Shown here in pieces: positions 38,301-50,465 of a stretch of DNA of 64,000 nt. The notes beneath the pieces were generated by a model. The model was not told the origin of the DNA. It saw only the letters and a program-made list of their open reading frames with translations, and made no database searches. The position numbers were made by a program, and so were the translations under genes. Every line of letters starts with the position of its first letter. The first letter of the stretch is position 1. The stretch spans positions 192,677 through 256,676 of the forward strand of contig VFFE01007187.1 of the NCBI GenBank assembly GCA_008921705.1, written 5' to 3'. The stretch is from Burhinus oedicnemus. Lineage: Eukaryota; Chordata; Aves; Charadriiformes; Burhinidae.

Positions 38301-40580
38301 CTGGTTTACTCGGATAAATTGCATTTCCAAACTTTAAATAGCAGGAGGCAAAGCCACAGTTGCATGGCACTTTTTCTTAATATTAATCTCCACTGATTTT
38401 TCTTTCGTGGTCATTAATTGAGCTGACAAGTTACAATAGTTTGTTACTTTAATTTAGAATGATTGATGATAACGATGAAAACAGTTTTCATAAACAGAGA
38501 AACATTTTGTCCATTACAGTTGGCTTTTTGTTCCAAATTGCAATACTAAAGTTCGACTGCATGAAAATGAAAGGCTATGGGAGACATCTTAAATTCAAAC
38601 TAATGTTTCTGGAGATATTTTGGCGTGATTTACACATGCTCGGTGTGTTTCGCCAAGGGCAAAGGATCTCGCGTAGCTTTTTGAGTCTAGGAGGTCACCT
38701 ACTGGTTGCTCTGCCTCAGTGCATCCCCACGTCTCTTCCTGAAGTGCAACGACAGAAATGACCTAAGGAGCGCTGGAGATGTATCTCCCGTATCAAAAGA
38801 TGAAAGTGCTGATGCCGCTTCAGGAATGGAAACTCCTCAAGCACTCAGATATGTTTGGGTAAAGCCTTCGGTCAGTCCTAAGCCTTTGTTTGTGCTGTGC
38901 ATCATGGCTCCAGAGGCGTAGAATAACAATTTTACTTGGTGATGAAAAAGGGCAGGCACGTATATGGCCTTGAATTTACTGGGAAAAGGACATCTCTTGT
39001 TTCTGTTGCTTATTAGGAGGTACAGCAATGTCATTTGCTTATGAAATAAGCTGTAGTAGTGTTGGCACAATATTAAACCATGTAGGGAACGTGGACAGTA
39101 GTCAGAGTTATCAGTTACCGAAATCCTCTGGAAAGGCAGGTGTGGGAACGTGAATGAGACAAACAGCTCTCCTTATCCTTCCTCTGGACACTTGGTCTGT
39201 GATGAGGACTTCTCAGATACAGTTTGCTGTGAAAAGAAGGATTTCAAGTTTGATTTAAGAAATGCTTTAATGAAAAACTCTCTGTTCATCAAAACCTGAT
39301 TCTCATGGTGCAGAACTTTCTGGTATGAGGTTGCTTCTGATACCCATTTAAAACCAGGGCAGATGTCTCCACACTGCACCGTGCAATGAAGCTATGTCCT
39401 GAATCTAACCTACAAAAGAGGACCTCTGACACACCACCTGCTTCTTAAAGTCGGCCCAAAATTCCAAGAAAAATGCTAAATAAATACCTGTAATGTGGGA
39501 GGAAGATGTTGAGTCAAGTAGTTTACAATTATACAATGGGACCCTTTTTCCTTCGCTTCAGTTTACCAGTTGGATTGAAGCGAAAGGCAGACACTTCTTC
39601 CTTTAGGTGGTACAGGTGTAAGCAGAACTGTATCTCAACACAAATTGGCTTCAAAGGGAAATTGCTTGTCTCAGTTAAAACAAACATTTATAACACTCAT
39701 AAACCATTACAAAGAATACTTAGAATACTTTGACTAATTTTTAAACAGGAGTTATCAGCAAATCTACTGGTACTATCCAGACTTTCTTATTTTGGTGGTG
39801 TTTAACATGTAATGGTTTATCATAATTCTTCCATTTTAATCCAGGTGTATTGGCATGTTTCTTCTTGATTAGTCAGTGATGTTTTTCTCAGTTTCTCTTG
39901 TGTCTCATCTGGACTTTGAAAGGAAAGACAGTGTCGTAAGCATGGGTGAACAAATGAATCACTGTGATCAAGCTGGCATGTGAATTTATAACTCAGACGT
40001 GTTTGAGGTAACCGTGGAGATGTTTCCATCCTCTAGTTAATGTGAAGTAACCTCATGCCCACAGTTATTTCATGGTAACTTGCTCAAGTGCCCACGTTCT
40101 CAATCCTTCCCCTTTGGAGCAATCATTTAGGAATTAGCCTGCCTGTCTGCAGTCATCATGCACAGCCTGATTTTTCCAATTAAATGCGTTTCAGAATTAG
40201 TATTTGAAGTCTAATGCAGAAGTGAGATATTATTGTTCTTAACTGGGGGAGGAAGGAGATTGATGATAACGGACTTTGTTAGTATAAACGAATGCATTAC
40301 ACGGGTTACTGATAGGTGCAAGCTGGCTCATACACAACTGTTTATAACTGTCAGAGCAGTAAAGTTCCTCAATAATCAGAGTAGTGAAGGTGATCCATTT
40401 TAAGGGAGAATTTGATCACTTTAGGAACAGGACTGAAATTCTGTGTCCATAATAACAGAAATCTGGGGTGATTGACCCAGTTTCTTACTGGCCCTAAGCC
40501 TCCTTCTCCCAGACTTTCTTCCCACTCCTCAGACACTGCACAGTAACAGAGGGATTATGTGAACGCAGAGCAGCACACTT
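32351..40580. other. Intergenic DNA between XBP1 and ZNRF3, first part
   Basis: No gene recognised. 33.2-34.56 kb gives faint coding-like text in one antisense frame, interrupted by many stops. 36.9-38.5 kb is AT-rich with homeobox-type TAAT/ATTA words and an AP-1-like TGAGTCA at about 37132. No open frame here shows a family signature. Confidence 0.45.
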
Positions 40581-40970
40581 ACAGAATCATAGAATCGTTT
40601 AGGTTGAAAAAGACCTTTAAGATCATCTAGTCCAACCATTGACCCCACTCTACCAGGTCTGCCACTAAACCATGTCTCTAAGCACCACATCTACATGACT
40701 TTTAAACACATCTAGGGAGGATGACTCAACCACCTCCCTGGGCAGCCTGTTCCAATGTTTGATAACTCTTTCCATGAAAAATTTTTTCCTAATGTCCAGC
40801 CTAGACCTCCCTGGCGCAACTTGAACCCGTTTCCTCTTGTCCTCTCGCTAGTTACTTGGGAGAAGAGATCAGCTCCCATCTCACTACAGCCTCCTTTCAG
40901 GTAGTTGTAGAGAGCAGTAAGGTCTCCCCTCAGCCTTCTCTTCTGTTCGAGGAAGCCCTCGGATTCTGTG
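40581..40970 (-). repeat. CR1 LINE 3' fragment, antisense
   Basis: Starts on the plus strand with AGAATCATAGAATCG, then CATCTAGTCCAACC, the reverse of a CR1 3' end. On the minus strand the end of ORF2 is readable ([28 protein letters not shown]), then slips out of frame. The 5' end near 40970 is approximate. Confidence 0.92.
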
Positions 40971-43900
40971 GTAAGCATGAAGAGCAAAGGGAAGTTCCCT
41001 CACTGCCTTTGTCAGCAGGGCCAGGGCAGGCAGCACTGCCCGGAGCACTCCCACCCACCCCACACCTGCCCTGGGGTGGTCACACCTGGGCTCTTTAACC
41101 CCAGAGTGACTCAGAATTGTCTGCTTGAAAGCAGTTTGTCCCAGGCTGCAAAACATTATTGACTGCAGTATAAAATATTTAATGCTGTAGCCTTTCCTGC
41201 CTTCTTTGGGCCACTGGCTGTAATCTGTTCATGTGTAAATAGAGTTTTCATTTTATTCCACCACTCTGTGAGATTACAGAACTGTTTTTCACTGCTTGTG
41301 TTCTTCTGCTTCACAGGGATATGTCAAGCACTTTTATGGAAAATATATCTTAGTCAAATAGTGTGTTTTAATGAGTCTTTTAGTTTGCTTGATTAAAAGT
41401 AACTGTATTAACGTAAGGAACTAAGATTTCTATACAATACTTCTTTCTCTAATTCCTTGCCTAGTCTGAAACACCATAAAATGCTTCAGTGACGTGTGTC
41501 TGTTTAACGGGGAAGTGCAGTAAATAGAAGGTTAATAGAAATAATGGGATGAAATTCTGATAGTTTCAAAGTTAGTGGAGCAAGGCTTTTGCTCGCAGAA
41601 TGAGGCCAGAAGGAATTTCCTGCGGCTATCTAATCTGAGTTTCTTATAATACAGGTACATACAGTCGCATAAAAGAGATTCTTTCATCAAGCCTAAATGT
41701 CATGGCTTGAACTAAAAGAAAGTATGGTCTTGCCTGTTTATTAGTAACTCAAGTGATAAAAAATTACCATAGTGGCCAGCTAAGCCGCAATAGTGACCTG
41801 CTGCCTTGTTTAAAATGGACCCTATCCGCAGCTTGAATTTATAAAGCTTTAGTTTTTAGCCAAATTCATTTGGCTGCTTTTCCTGTATGAAATTTTCTAT
41901 CTGGACAGACAATCCATGGGACCATGATCAGATTACTACTTTAGTTTTACTTGAATAAGATGAGTAGGTTGAGCTTCCTAGACTCAGCTGTTCCTCAGGC
42001 CACAGAACTAAAATGCCCCTTGGTGTTCCATTAAATACGACTACTTCAGTATCCCTTGAATGGCTTGACTACATGCTCTTTTCTAGGGATCTTTTCCTTA
42101 CCTTGCAGTTCTGCAAAGCAAGTCTTTTTATTGTTTAAATGAATATTGTGACAAGTGTGATGATTAGATTTCATGACCTTTGCATTTCTAAATATTGTTA
42201 TTTTTATGCAGTATTGACTAGCACTATAATATCATGGATTAGATTACTTAGCAATAAATCAAGACTAAAATAGTTCCTGGTATGAAACAAAAGTCTGCAT
42301 TTTGGTTTAGTTTTGTTTTTCATATTTGCGCTGCCACTACACTGACTTCTTTCTGATTGCAGCTTGTGTTCCTTGGTGTGACTGTGGGAATAATTGATCT
42401 TACTGACTTGACAGAGTATGTGGGTACTTCATGAAACTGCATCAAGAATAAATTTTCTTAAATCATGAAAATTATTTATCATAGTCAATTTCCATTGTTT
42501 GGCGTTGGGTCAAAATACCATCTCACTCCAGCCCACCATCCTGGAGAAACTTCAAGTCTTCTATCTTGGAATCACTGAATTTCCTTACAGAAGTGCCTCT
42601 CTCCTGTATCATCACGGCATTGCCATGGAAACTAATAATATGCCCCAGCTTTCAGGAAATGCTCTCAACACTATGACTATTGTTTTAGATGAGATAACTG
42701 GGCTGCCTTTGCAAGCTGTTTACTTTGTCATAGTTATAGCAGCAGCCTGGAACCCTGATTATTGTCTGACATCTTGAAGATGTATCCACTTGTGTATAGT
42801 CCTTTTTATGTTCGTTATGTCGGTGCTCAGCTCTTTCAGCATCTTACTTAGTACCACTGGTAGCTCAACACTTTAGCTGGAATTCCCGTGGTGACTTGTC
42901 ACTTGTTCCTCTGTGTTGGGTGGCAGTCATCCCAGGACATTACACCCATTCATCTACCTCCCATCCATACTGGGTATGATCATAACCTTTCTACTGCACA
43001 TAAAAGCCTGATGATGTTTTTGTGACTATCAGCGATGCGAGGAAGATATGAGGTGTTTTGTAGTCGTCACCGATTCTTTAATTGCCTTTATAGAGTAAAT
43101 AGTTAGGAGGATGAGAAGCAATTGTGTATGATCTGAATTAATCTGTGAAGTATTGGAGGGATAAACTGCTGTCCTTTCCATCAGCACTTCTACAGTGGTG
43201 AGAATTGATCGAAAGCAGTTTTTCCAGAAATAAAATTTCTGTTCATCAGTTGGCATTGTCAAGAAAAGAAGGAAATGAGGACCAGCTTGTTCGCCTGAAA
43301 TATAATCCATTTTTTCACACAGAGCTTATTCTCAGCCACAGTTCCCATTTGCCACCCTATGTTCAGAACACCTTTATTAATTGGAGATAGCAGTGGTGGT
43401 TTGTTGTTTTTTTAAAAAATGTTTTGTTTGTTTGCTTGCTTGCTTTTGGTTTGTTTTTTGAAGTGGCAGCTTGTGAACCTTACATTGAATACCTGGTAGT
43501 TAAAGGGAAAAACAATCTCAGTACTGTCTCTGTGGGTACAGTATTATCTGCAAATACTCCCAGCCTAAATATAGAAAGGTGATTGCTCACCAGTGGGGGG
43601 AGTTAGTCACTGGACTCTGCAGCAGCAGGTTGCCCTCACCCTTGTAAACGGGTTTCCCATTGAAATTTAGCCATGCTGCGTTATCTAGTGTTATTGGATC
43701 ACTTCTTATGATAAATAATAGGAGCAAGAAACACCTTTTCTTACTATTTAACATATCTGAGCAGACCCTTTTAAGAGATTTTCTTTTTTCTCTACGAAGT
43801 GGATGAGAGATGAACTACGCTCCCAACAAGGTCTGGCTGATACTAGAGACAACTGCAATCAAATGGAAATTCAAAATTCACAGTAACTGAAATATTTTTA

Positions 43901-46900
43901 ATCCATGCTCATTGGTTAGTTTCTTTATTTCTTTGAAAAAGGGTCATATTTTCCTGTGTTATGATAGAATCTAAAACAATATATGAGGAAAAGAAGTTTA
44001 TTTAAAAATTCACACTGGCTGAAAGTTGAGTAAGTCTTTTGAGTTCTGATATTGCCATACTTATCGCAAAGTGGATCATCAGAGACTAAACAGCACTGTA
44101 GAGTGTCTGAAGGCTGGGTTTTGGTAATGTATCTCTAAGAAAACAATCGAAAATGTCATCTGCTCTTTGCTATACTAATAACTGATAGTAGGTTTCGGGG
44201 AGGGCCTCTCAGTACCGGAGGACAAACAAGTTAGTGCCAAAACAGCAGAGCTAAACATGCTTTGTTTCTAAGATGCTTGTTCTTAATGTCTCTGGGCCCC
44301 TGCCCTTGTCACCTCCCTTCAATAACCTGAGCTCTTCTTCCCTTCCTTTCGCATTCCTTAAGCATCCTCATCAAGCAAAAGACAACATATGCTGTGACTA
44401 ATCTGCTGCTGCGCACATACGTTTTTTCTGGCTACTGCCATGCAGAATGTGTAACAGCTGAATTCCACCGACCTCTGCCCCCTGCCCACTGAGGGACACA
44501 ATTCTGTACCAAACACTTCCATGTGCACACATTTACTTGATGTCCTTTCCTAGTGGTAACCCCTTAAAATGCAGAGTTACAGAAGCTTCATGTTAATTAA
44601 ATGGGATACAATTAGAATGGATTCTTTTATTTAAAAAATGTAAAATCAACAACAGACTGTTCTTTGGACAGTAGAATTGGAAAAGCTGAGTTTCTTAGAT
44701 GTTTTCCTGCTGCCTTAGCTTCCCCCATGTCGTCTTTGGATACTGCTGCAGTACCCAGCATCCAGAACCTCTGATTTTCCCAAAATTTGCAAGAATGTAC
44801 TATCTTAAGAGCTCTGTTCTGCCCTTAAGCTTGGTTAAAATTAGCTAATAGGTTCAGAAGAGCAACAGGGCTGACAGGCAGATAGCATATGTTTAATTTC
44901 ATTATGAAATGAGGCTAAAAGAGGCTCTAGAAGGGATTCTCCAGTGTGCTGTATTTGTGGTTGACTGCACGGATGTGACAGAAAGCAGCTTTCAGATGTC
45001 TTCAGCCAAATGTATTTTCAATTACAGGGATGGCAGGACCAGGGAGGCTGGGTTCCTGCCTCATTTAATGGTAAAAATGGCTAACGGACATGTTGCGAGT
45101 GGCTACTCAATGTTGTTTCCTTCTTGCCTGATGCAGAACCTGATGCCTTGCAGAGCTGTACTTCCTGTGCAATATTCCAGCTGTGCTCTCAGCGCAAAAT
45201 AATTCATTTTGTTTTGGGCTTTTTCTATAACACTCACCACAGTAGTATGTGGGTGCTTCACTAACATTGTTTTCCCTCAAGAGCAGGGTGGGGGGAGGAG
45301 GGTTCTACAGTATCCATTTCTTTGCAAGGGAAATGAGACGTAGGAAGTTCTGTGTCAAAAGCATCCTCCAGTGTTGACTGCCCTCTTCTGAGATGCCTAG
45401 GGCATGCTTTCCCAGACCGTTTGGCATTATACATCATTTCATTCACAGCAAATCACAGCTCTTACTGTCCTCAGTTGCAGTCACAAATGCTTGAGACTTC
45501 TGTAATTCAGACCCTGGGCCTCAGTTTGTTATGTAGGGGGAAAAAAAAAGAAAACATATCTGAAGTCTTATGGCATAACTGAATTGTGAACTGTATGCTG
45601 CCAGCTGGGAAGGAAGCCAATTAGAAATATTTGATTGCTTTAATGATAGACAGTCCATTCTCTTTCTGCAACCTCCTGCTTGGATTTCTGCCCAAGTAGA
45701 GGGAACTTGGTGACCTGGGACCTAGTGCCTCATGTGCCTCGTCACTCCTCAGCGTTTGACTACGAGGCTACTGCAAAGGCAATTTTGCTGTGTCTGTAGT
45801 CCGGTGATATGGGTAGTTTAGCAGGGTGGATCAGATCTTCAGCAACTGTTATCTTAGGGGTAGGATGCTGTCCACTTGTTATACAGAGCCCTGTTCCCAT
45901 ATTTTTCACTAGTTAGTTTCCAGATTTATTTGGCCTGCCATTTCTGCAGTCCTAACTCTCAACCTAACCCAGAGAGGCCCTACTTCTAGGCCATTTCCTA
46001 GGAAATATCCAAAAAAGTGCTGATGATCCTGTTTCATTAACAACAGAGGCATCTATAACATTTTTTCACCATACTTCATTGATTTTTACCTACAGCAGGA
46101 TTCTACTGTGAAGCAAGACTCTGTGGGAAAAATGTACCCATGTAACAAAAGAATTTCACAGTACGTATGGAGAGGTGACAAGATTACTGTTGACTTGTCT
46201 AATCCAGATAATCCTCGTTTTCTTGATATTTAAATTTGAAATCTAATAATATCTCAAGGTATGATGTTTATGTAATTTTAAAAGATTAACTAGAAAAAAA
46301 GAGGAAAAGTTAAATATGTAGTGTTCACAGATGCCTCGTGAGAGGCATTTAAGTTTGATGCAATGAATCTTAGACAGTTGACTGACATGTGAGCCCCTGC
46401 ACTGCTGAAGTAAATTGACATCCACTTTGTTGACCAGCAGGGAAGGACACAGCATACTTGACTTTTCAGTTTCACAGCTAAGAATCAGGAATCTCAAGTT
46501 CTTCCCAGTTTTTGCAGGACTAAAACCGTGTGTTCCACACACACTGAGCTCTTGTCGTGGTCTCTCAGAACTCCTAGATTTCCGATTCCCATCTCCACTC
46601 CTAAAGCTACTCTTCCCAATACTATTTTAGCTTGCTGATTCAGTTTAAAAATAACCTTCTCTACTCCGTCCGTGCTCCCTCTGCCTGGGGCTGCCGTTAG
46701 CCCTGGTCTCGTCCCTGATCCAGTTTGCCACACAGCTCCACAAGTTACATTGGCATGATTATGGAGAAATCCTAGAAATGAAATAAGCGGCAACGGAAGA
46801 GCCGTTTAAAATAAATACTTCTCCTGAAATAGGCAAACTTCTGCCAAATATGGCAAGTTATACTCAGCAAAAAAATCATCTACCGGCACATCCAGTGCTA

Positions 46901-48430
46901 TGGCTGTCCTCAGGCTCCAACTGCGGTTGGGACAGAGGGGGACAAATACTGTGATGCTGCATGGTTCCTCCAAGCTGCACAACGGTGTCCTACTGGAAGA
47001 CATTCTGTAAGGGGCACCATTCACTCATTACCTTCTGTGTGACAACCTCCGCACAGCCCATTGTCCTCTGACACTGAAATTCCAATTCTTCCTACCGCCG
47101 ATAAGCTGACGACATACCCATTGAGCGTGGGACAGCTGGGAGGCCTTGACCTACAACAACTTATGACAAAGGCTGTTTACCTTTACCTTTAATTGAAAAA
47201 ACTTGATTAGAGTCGCATGAGGACCTTTGCAAGAAGAAAAACGCTCAGTGAAAAAAGACATCCTGAATCTGACATGCAGGGCATAAAAATGCGCCAATGA
47301 CTGGAAATGACTTGCTGCTGCCTCTTCTGGACAGGATGAGAAGACGGCGGGTTAAAAATTCTGGATATCATTTGCCTAAGCCACTGAAGTTAGTGAAGAG
47401 AATTAGCTGAATGTCAGGAGACTTTCTCCTCGTGACACATGCGCAGTCCAGGATAACAGTGACCCTCTCATCATCATAACAGCAACCCAGGCATACATCT
47501 CTGCTTTTGCTACAGATTGTGAAATTATTTAGCTGACTCAGCAGAGAGAAAATCTCCTGGAGTTCTCAGTGTTTAACCTGTTCCTGTGTTGATTATGACG
47601 TAGGAAACCCTGTTGTCTAAGAATCGGCCGTTTACCTCACAGGTGAAGGAAAATCAAGTAGAGGTAGTTTGCGCTAAGGGATTAAAATGCTTCTGTTTAG
47701 TACAGTAGATGCCACGAACTTCTGAAATCCTACTGAAACAGAACTATAGTCCAAAATTCGCATGTGTTGACCACATCTAAGTTTGCATAGTGCATTCTCT
47801 GTCGTTACCAGGCCAGAGCGCCACAGCGATGCCCCTTCCAGCTCTCCTTCTATGCATGCCGCAGTTTTGCAGCCTTTGATCCGTTGTACTGAGATCTCAG
47901 GTTTGCGGGGGTATTTTGTGGCTTGTGGTGGAAGCCCCGAGTGTGTGTTCCTGCGATCCCTGTTTGACCCTTCTTCACCAAAGAAATCTTCAATGATTTG
48001 TTAAAACTAATGTTGCTCACTGTGTCACGCTAAGGATGCCACTATCTGGTCTTCAGTTTAACAAAGTATATTTAGGAAAAGAGCTGGCAATTGTAGAGCG
48101 TGGTATCATTCCTTCTGCCAGTGGGTTACGCACTCACCTCAGAGCTGGAGTTTGCTTCCAAACATTGTGCTTCGTAACCAACAAGGGATCTCGCACCAGT
48201 TTGTCTAATCCCCCTTGTAACTGATTTATTCTTTTAGGCTCTGTAACCTCACATGTTGAGGAGCTCCCCACCTCAGCTGTACAGACTTTTAAAGGCCAAC
48301 TGTACCACTGGCTGCCATCCAGTTCTTGTACTGCGAGACTGAAATAAAAATCAGTACCCGTGCACCTTTTCTGCATCATTCGTGGAGGTTTCGTAGACCT
48401 GCATTAACGGACAAGCCAAAGAGCCCGGGT
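40971..48430. other. Intergenic DNA between XBP1 and ZNRF3, second part
   Basis: No gene recognised. A 92-codon open frame at 42499-42777 is uninterrupted but unlike any family I know. T-rich GTTTGTTTGCTTGCTT simple sequence lies near 43420-43460. The rest is unassigned. Confidence 0.45.
41600..41664 (-). repeat. Old CR1-like LINE tail remnant
   Basis: AGGCCAGAAGGAATTTCC, then GGCTATCTAATCTGA and ATAATACAGG, matches in order an old amniote CR1 3' end (GGCCAGAAGGGACC..., CATCTAGTCTGAC, GTATAACACAGG). Assigned by eye. Confidence 0.4.
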
Positions 48431-50110
48431 TACCGACTCTCCTCTACCAGACGCAACCGCAGAGCGCCGAGTTCAAGGAGCCGGATGGGCCGTTCCAGCC
48501 CTACACACAAATGAGGAGCCTGTTGGATGCTGGCGGTCCTCCGCCGGCGACGGCAAGCGTTGGTGGGATGCCCTGCACAGGCCACAGCCAGCAGCATCCA
48601 GTGATTTCGGTAAGTTTGGCCATAGCAGCACAGCTCCTGCCCGGGGCCGTGCACCACCGGCGGGGCTGTAGCTCTGCAAGCCATCACGCCCCGGGGCTCC
48701 GTGCCCAACGCCCTCGGGCGCTCCCCGGCACCGGCGAGGGGCTGCGAGCCGCGGCAGCGCCTTGAGGCGACCCCGGCCGGCCCGTTCCAGCCCCCCGCGG
48801 CCCGCAGCCAGGCCGCGGGCCAGGCAGGCCGAGGCGGGAAGGGCCCCCGACGGACGCGGGCCCGGGGCGTGCGCCACAGGCCCGGCCGCCCGGGAGGCCC
48901 GACTCCCGGCAGGGCCTTTCCCCGAGCGCCGCGCCGGTCTTCCCCGCCAGCTCTCGGGGCTCCGGCGGCGCCGAGGCCTCAGCGGGCCGTGTGTGTGCGC
49001 CGAGGGAAGGAGGGAGGGAGCGGGTCAGCGCGGCGCGGAGGGCGGGGATAACCCCGCGGTGGCCGTCACGTGGAGCAGATGAAAGGGAAGCGGCTTGGCA
49101 GGGCGGAGAGGAGCCGGGGCGAGGGACGGGGAGCGCGGGGCGAGCGGCGGCGAGGAGCGGGGCGGCTGCTACCATGGGGCGCTGACCCGCCCGGGATCCC
49201 GGCCCCGGAGCTGGAGCCGCTCGGGAGCGATGTGCGGCGGCGGCGGGGCGCCGCTCCCCCCCCCCGCCCCCGCCGCACGATGAGGGGCTGCGGGGCCGGC
49301 GCGGGGCTGGCCGTGCCGCCGCCGCCGCCGTTGCTGCTGCTGCTCGGGTTGCTGCTGGCCGCGGCGCCGGGCGCGGCGCTGGGCAAGGAGACGGCGTTCG
49401 TGGAGGTGGTTCTCTTCGAGTCCAGCCCCAGCGGCGACTACACCACCTACACCACCGGGCTGCAGGGCCGCTTCTCCCGCGCGGGGGCCACGCTGAGCGC
49501 CGAGGGCGAGATCGTGCAGGTGAGCGCCGGCCCCGGTGGGGGGGTGGTGGAGGGGGCGCCGCGCCTGCCCCAAGATGGCTCCGCCGGCCCGGCCGCCCCG
49601 TCACCTGGCGGCACAAAGCCCCGCGGCCGGGCCGGGCCGGGCCCCGCCGCCCCACGTGCGCCGCGCGGCCTGGGGGTGCCGCGGCCGCGGTGACAGATGC
49701 GCGGCCGCGCACAAAGGCCCCGGTGCGTCCCCGCGGCCGCCGCCGAACTTTAGCCTCACCTTACCGGCGTGGGGAGCCCCGCGGCGGGGCGTTTGACAGC
49801 CGGCAGCGGGGCCGAGCAACGCGGAGCCCAGGGCCGCCGCCTTCCGCGGGTGCGGTGGCGGGGAGGGGAGCCTGCCCGCCGCGGAGGTGGGGCCGCGGGG
49901 CTGCGCGGCGGTGCGGGGGGGGGGGTCGCCGCCGTGTTCGTCCCCGGGCTCCCCCCGACAGCCGTCACCGCGGGGGAGTCCCGCGTGGAAATACCGCGGG
50001 AAGGAGGAGGGGGGGGGCCGGGGCCGGTCCTCGGTCCCCGTCCCCGCGGACCCCGGGTGTTGCGTGGGCTGCTGCCGCCTTCTGCAGACCTGCGGCTCCT
50101 CCTGCGCTGG
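48430..50110. promoter_or_regulatory. ZNRF3: CpG island and promoter of ZNRF3
   Basis: About 1.7 kb of dense CpG and GC-rich sequence surrounds ZNRF3 exon 1. Long open frames on both strands here reflect a lack of AT-rich stop codons. No TATA box was seen. Confidence 0.75.
49280..49519 (+). CDS. ZNRF3: ZNRF3 E3 ubiquitin ligase, coding exon 1 only
   Basis: Transmembrane RING ubiquitin ligase that removes Frizzled/LRP6 from the cell surface and is itself controlled by R-spondin/LGR. Only the first 80 codons are in the window. They are a signal peptide (Pro-rich start, Leu-rich core at residues 18-26, small residues to about 35), then mature KETAFVEVVLFESSPSGD and GRFSRAGATLSAEGEIVQ, which is almost identical to human at the start of the ectodomain. 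The exon ends CAG|GTGAGC in phase 0, the same point as in human before MHPLGL. ATG 49280 was chosen because it puts the signal peptide at the N-terminus. An in-frame upstream ATG at 49070 would add 70 Arg/Gly-rich residues. The transmembrane segment and RING lie beyond 64 kb. Confidence 0.95.
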
Positions 50111-50410
50111 GAGCTAATTTTAAGCGATTCTTTTCACAACGCAGAATTTCTTGACTTTCTCGCCAGAGAAGTGGGTTTTGTGTTTATCTGAACGCAGCTA
50201 TTCTTTACTCCGTTTGGAACTCTTGCAGTGCTTATCTAATTCCTTTGTAGGCGCTTGTAATTGTTGACTTTATCTCCCCCCCCCCTTTGGCTAAGTAAAG
50301 AAAAATTACTTAAATGGTGTTTTAATAAGTTTGACTGTGAAGCAATTGCCAATAGCAATCCTTATTTCTCATTAACAGCTGTGGAGTTTGTTTGCTTGAG
50401 TTCCATATAT

Positions 50411-50465
50411 GTACACACACACACACAGAGAAATAGATAGATAGATATATATATATATATATATA
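50411..50465 (+). repeat. Compound microsatellite (CA)n-(GATA)n-(TA)n
   Basis: GTACACACACACACACAG, then three ATAG units, then an (AT) run to 50465. Likely to vary in length between individuals. Confidence 0.95.

Noticed and set aside
48684..49712. 342-codon open frame on the minus strand over ZNRF3 exon 1
   Set aside because: It arises from GC-rich DNA opposite a real exon, with Arg/Pro/Ala-rich text and no homology.
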